Source: Defluviitalea phaphyphila (GTDB lineage: Bacteria; Bacillota; Clostridia; Lachnospirales; Defluviitaleaceae). From it: 64,000 nucleotides of DNA. The position numbers and the translations under genes are program-made. Positions 62,284-64,000 of this stretch are shown here, piece by piece. Location of the stretch: NCBI RefSeq assembly GCF_001466305.1, contig NZ_JWID01000006.1, positions 62,212-126,211 on the forward strand, written 5' to 3'. Within the stretch, counting starts at the first letter, position 1. Each line of letters starts with the position of its first letter. The notes below the pieces were generated by a model, which saw nothing but the letters and a program-made list of their open reading frames with translations, was not told the DNA's origin and did no database searches.

Positions 62284-62724
62284 TTAAAAAGGTAAATCCT
62301 CATCTTCTAAATTCTCATCAATTGGATAAAATCCTTCTGGGTGATTTTGTAAAGGGGTTGTTTGATTTTGGGACGGTGCATTATTTTGATGAGCCGCAAA
62401 AGAAGCTTTGCTTTCTGCAAAATGCTGTTCTTCTGCAATTACATCAGTAGACCATCTTCTTTTTCCTTCTTGGTCCTCCCAAGAACTAACTTGAAGTCGT
62501 CCGACAACAGCAACCATCTGCCCTTTTTTAAAATACTTTTCAGCAAATTCTCCACTTTTCCCAAATGCCACAATATTTATAAAATCTGCGTCTGGTTCTC
62601 CTTCACGTCTATATCTTCTATTCACAGCTAGTGTATATCTAGTAACAGCAATAGGTTCTGCTCCTTGTGAATATCTTATTTCCGGGTCCCTTGTTAGTCG
62701 TCCCATTAAAATGACTTTATTCAT
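62284..62724 (-). CDS. ssb: single-stranded DNA-binding protein
   Basis: This 146-residue protein has the OB fold (MNKVILMGRLTRDPEIRYSQ, then FINIVAFGKSGEFAEKYFKKGQMVAVVGRLQ) and the acidic tail ending DEDLPF, which recruits repair and replication proteins. It lies between rpsF and rpsR, as in most Firmicutes. GGGGG precedes the ATG. Confidence 0.98.
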   Translation of the reverse strand: MNKVILMGRLTRDPEIRYSQGAEPIAVTRYTLAVNRRYRREGEPDADFINIVAFGKSGEFAEKYFKKGQMVAVVGRLQVSSWEDQEGKRRWSTDVIAEEQHFAESKASFAAHQNNAPSQNQTTPLQNHPEGFYPIDENLEDEDLPF

Positions 62725-62782
62725 GGAATAACCCCCTTTATCTTTTATCTTTCGGAAATTTATCAGATATTAATTTCTTACA

Positions 62783-63070
62783 TTAAGCTTCTTGTTTTAC
62801 AAGTAAATATCTAATCACTGAATCCATAATACGAACACGACTTTCTATTTCAGTTGGGGCTGTAGCGTCAGCTGTGAAAGTAATAAAATAGTAAAAACCT
62901 TCACTAAACTTCTTAATTTCATAAGCTAATTTTCTTTTACCCCATTCATCAACGTTTTCTATTTCTCCACCAAATCTTGTGATATATTCTTTAACTGTTT
63001 CTAAAGCAGCAGTTTTAGCTTCCTCTTCAAGATTTGGGGCAAGAACTACTGATAACTCGTATTTATTCAC
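62783..63070 (-). CDS. rpsF: 30S ribosomal protein S6
   Basis: This 95-residue protein has YELSVVLAPNLEEEA, DEWGKRKLAYEIKKFSEGFYYFITF and the C-terminal RIMDSVIRYLLVKQE, all typical of S6. It binds S18 and 16S rRNA. AGGAGG precedes the start; it is the first gene of the operon. Confidence 0.98.
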   Translation of the reverse strand: MNKYELSVVLAPNLEEEAKTAALETVKEYITRFGGEIENVDEWGKRKLAYEIKKFSEGFYYFITFTADATAPTEIESRVRIMDSVIRYLLVKQEA

Positions 63071-63193
63071 TCATAACACCTCCTTCTGGACTTTGGCCCT
63101 AATAATAGAGCAAGGAATAATTTACACTTACAATCTAGTATATTACCACAAAATATAATATTATACAAGCTATTTATAAAATATTTATAAATT

Positions 63194-63385
63194 CTAATTC
63201 TCTTCCGTATTTTCAAGAACTTTTTTTACTCTTTTTTCAAATTTTGCTCTTGGAATCATAACTAAATGATTGCAGCCTAAACATCTGATTCTAAAATCAA
63301 TTCCAACTCTAAGAATTTCCCATTTATTGCTTCCACAAGGATGAGGTTTTTTCATTTCTACAATATCTCCTACAAAAAATTTCAT
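63194..63385 (-). CDS. DUF951 family protein
   Basis: This 63-residue protein matches DUF951: FFVGDIVEMKKPHPCGSNKWEI, then RIGVDFRIRCLGC-like text (here VGIDFRIRCLGCNHLVMIPRAKFEKRV). Cys residues in HPCG and CLGC may bind zinc. The function is unknown; the gene is usually near rpsF and parB in Firmicutes. The ATG at 63385 follows GGAGG. Confidence 0.93.
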   Translation of the reverse strand: MKFFVGDIVEMKKPHPCGSNKWEILRVGIDFRIRCLGCNHLVMIPRAKFEKRVKKVLENTEEN

Positions 63386-63498
63386 AACTAACACCTCCTA
63401 AATTTAAATGAATAAATTTGTATATATTATATTATATATAAAAAAGAAATTAAATTTTTAATATTAATTTCTATATAATTATAATTGGAGGAAAATTA

Positions 63499-63786
63499 AT
63501 GAATTGGAAACTTTTCTTTTCTGCATTTTTTACTTTATTTCTTGCTGAATTAGGGGATAAAACTCAACTTGCAGTATTTTGTATGAGTGCCGATAAAAAA
63601 CAACCAATTCCTATATTCCTAGGTGCTTCTTTAGCATTAATAATTGTAACATTTTTAGGTACTTTCTTTGGAAAATATATATCAAGTTTAGTGCCTAAAC
63701 ATATTCTTAATTTAATAGTGAGTATTTTATTTATCAGTATTGGCATATTCATACTAAAAGAAACATTCATAGAATTTTCAAAATAA
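63499..63786 (+). CDS. half-size GDT1/TMEM165 (UPF0016) family transporter
   Basis: This 95-residue protein has three hydrophobic segments and the family signature FLAELGDKTQLAVF at residues 14-27. Full-length GDT1 proteins hold two such units; this one holds a single unit and may dimerise. Bacterial relatives export Mn2+ or Ca2+. The second half of the full-length family is absent here, and a terminator follows at once. TTGGAGG precedes the ATG. Confidence 0.88.
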   Translation: MNWKLFFSAFFTLFLAELGDKTQLAVFCMSADKKQPIPIFLGASLALIIVTFLGTFFGKYISSLVPKHILNLIVSILFISIGIFILKETFIEFSK

Positions 63787-63819
63787 TAAAAGGTATCCTT
63801 AAGGATACCTTTTATTATT
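63782..63819. terminator. bidirectional terminator between the GDT1 gene and tRNA-Cys
   Basis: AATAATAAAAGGTATCC/GGATACCTTTTATTATT with a TTAA loop is a long perfect hairpin that can end both the plus-strand gene and the minus-strand RNA unit. Confidence 0.9.
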
Positions 63820-63835
63820 TATCTTATTTTAAGTA

Positions 63836-63907
<72 letters not shown>

Positions 63908-63916
63908 ATATTAAAT

Positions 63917-64000
63917 CTGGCAGCCACCTACTCTCCCAGGCAGTCTCCCGCCTAGTACCATCGGCCGTCTATGGCTTAACCATCGTGTTCGGTATGGGTA
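63917..64000 (-). rRNA. rrf: 5S rRNA (3' part)
   Basis: The minus strand reads TACCCATACCGAACACGATG, then AAGCCATAGACGGCCGATGG, then GGCGGGAGACTGCCTGGGAG, and ends GTAGGTGGCTGCCAG, which is the central and 3' part of 5S rRNA. The 5' end lies beyond the right edge. This places an rrn operon just outside the window. Confidence 0.95.

Overview
This window is a chromosomal segment of a spore-forming, flagellated, anaerobic, very AT-rich Firmicute of class Clostridia. Sporulation genes (spoIID, a spoIIQ-like gene, spoIIID, cwlD), flagellar rod genes, pyruvate formate-lyase with its activase, an anaerobic NrdG, a clostridial 2[4Fe-4S] ferredoxin and an F-ATPase with a Na+-type rotor all fit. A secreted PL7 alginate lyase hints at an alginate-degrading clostridium such as Defluviitalea; that name is a guess from gene content. 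I see no prophage, CRISPR array, intact insertion sequence or integron. Most genes are core genes on the minus strand.

Layout. 1-4740: comF (cut by the window edge), recD2, metK behind a SAM-I riboswitch, and a small membrane exporter. 4867-13529: flgJ-like, flgG, flgF, mbl, a PL7 alginate lyase, spoIIID, spoIIQ-like, spoIID, murA, ywmB. 14909-22536: the complete ATP synthase operon atpZ-I-B-E1-E2-F-H-A-G-D-C, with two kinds of c subunit. 22619-27673: wecB, tagO/wecA, comEB, rpiB, arginine/tyrosine phosphatase, tsaC. From tsaC to flgG the order resembles the Bacillus subtilis ywlC...atp...ywmB-murAA-spoIID-spoIIQ-spoIIID-mbl-flhO-flhP region; the alginate lyase and the plus-strand gene at 13730 look like insertions. 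27913-34609: a paralogous pair of Gly/Tyr-rich small proteins with sigma-K-like promoters, a cadC-cadA metal resistance operon, a tiny winged-helix protein, yvyF, a MATE pump and tdk. 34802-40711: metY behind a second SAM-I riboswitch, then trpEGDCF (no trpBA) behind a T-box leader with two antiterminator/terminator modules. 41141-50728: cwlD, a secreted internally repeated protein, a GH18 spore-wall type hydrolase, trxB, purA, mecA, a DUF1858 protein, and gntR with a CBS/DRTGG pyrophosphatase. 51231-55202: pflB, pflA, nrdG, ferredoxin. 55243-63786: a MerR regulator and the replication/ribosome block dnaB, rplI, gdpP, yybS, mazG-like, pheA, rpsR, ssb, rpsF, a DUF951 protein and a half-size GDT1 transporter. 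63836-64000: tRNA-Cys and the 3' part of a 5S rRNA gene.

The operons make functional sense: Na+-coupled ATP synthesis, cell wall and spore formation, methionine/SAM and tryptophan synthesis under RNA switches, and mixed-acid fermentation. The points most worth a second look are the double T-box module, the fused c subunit whose second hairpin has Gln instead of the ion-binding Glu, the paired Gly/Tyr-rich proteins, a ~115-bp dispersed intergenic repeat, and a hairpin that can cover the spoIIID ribosome binding site.
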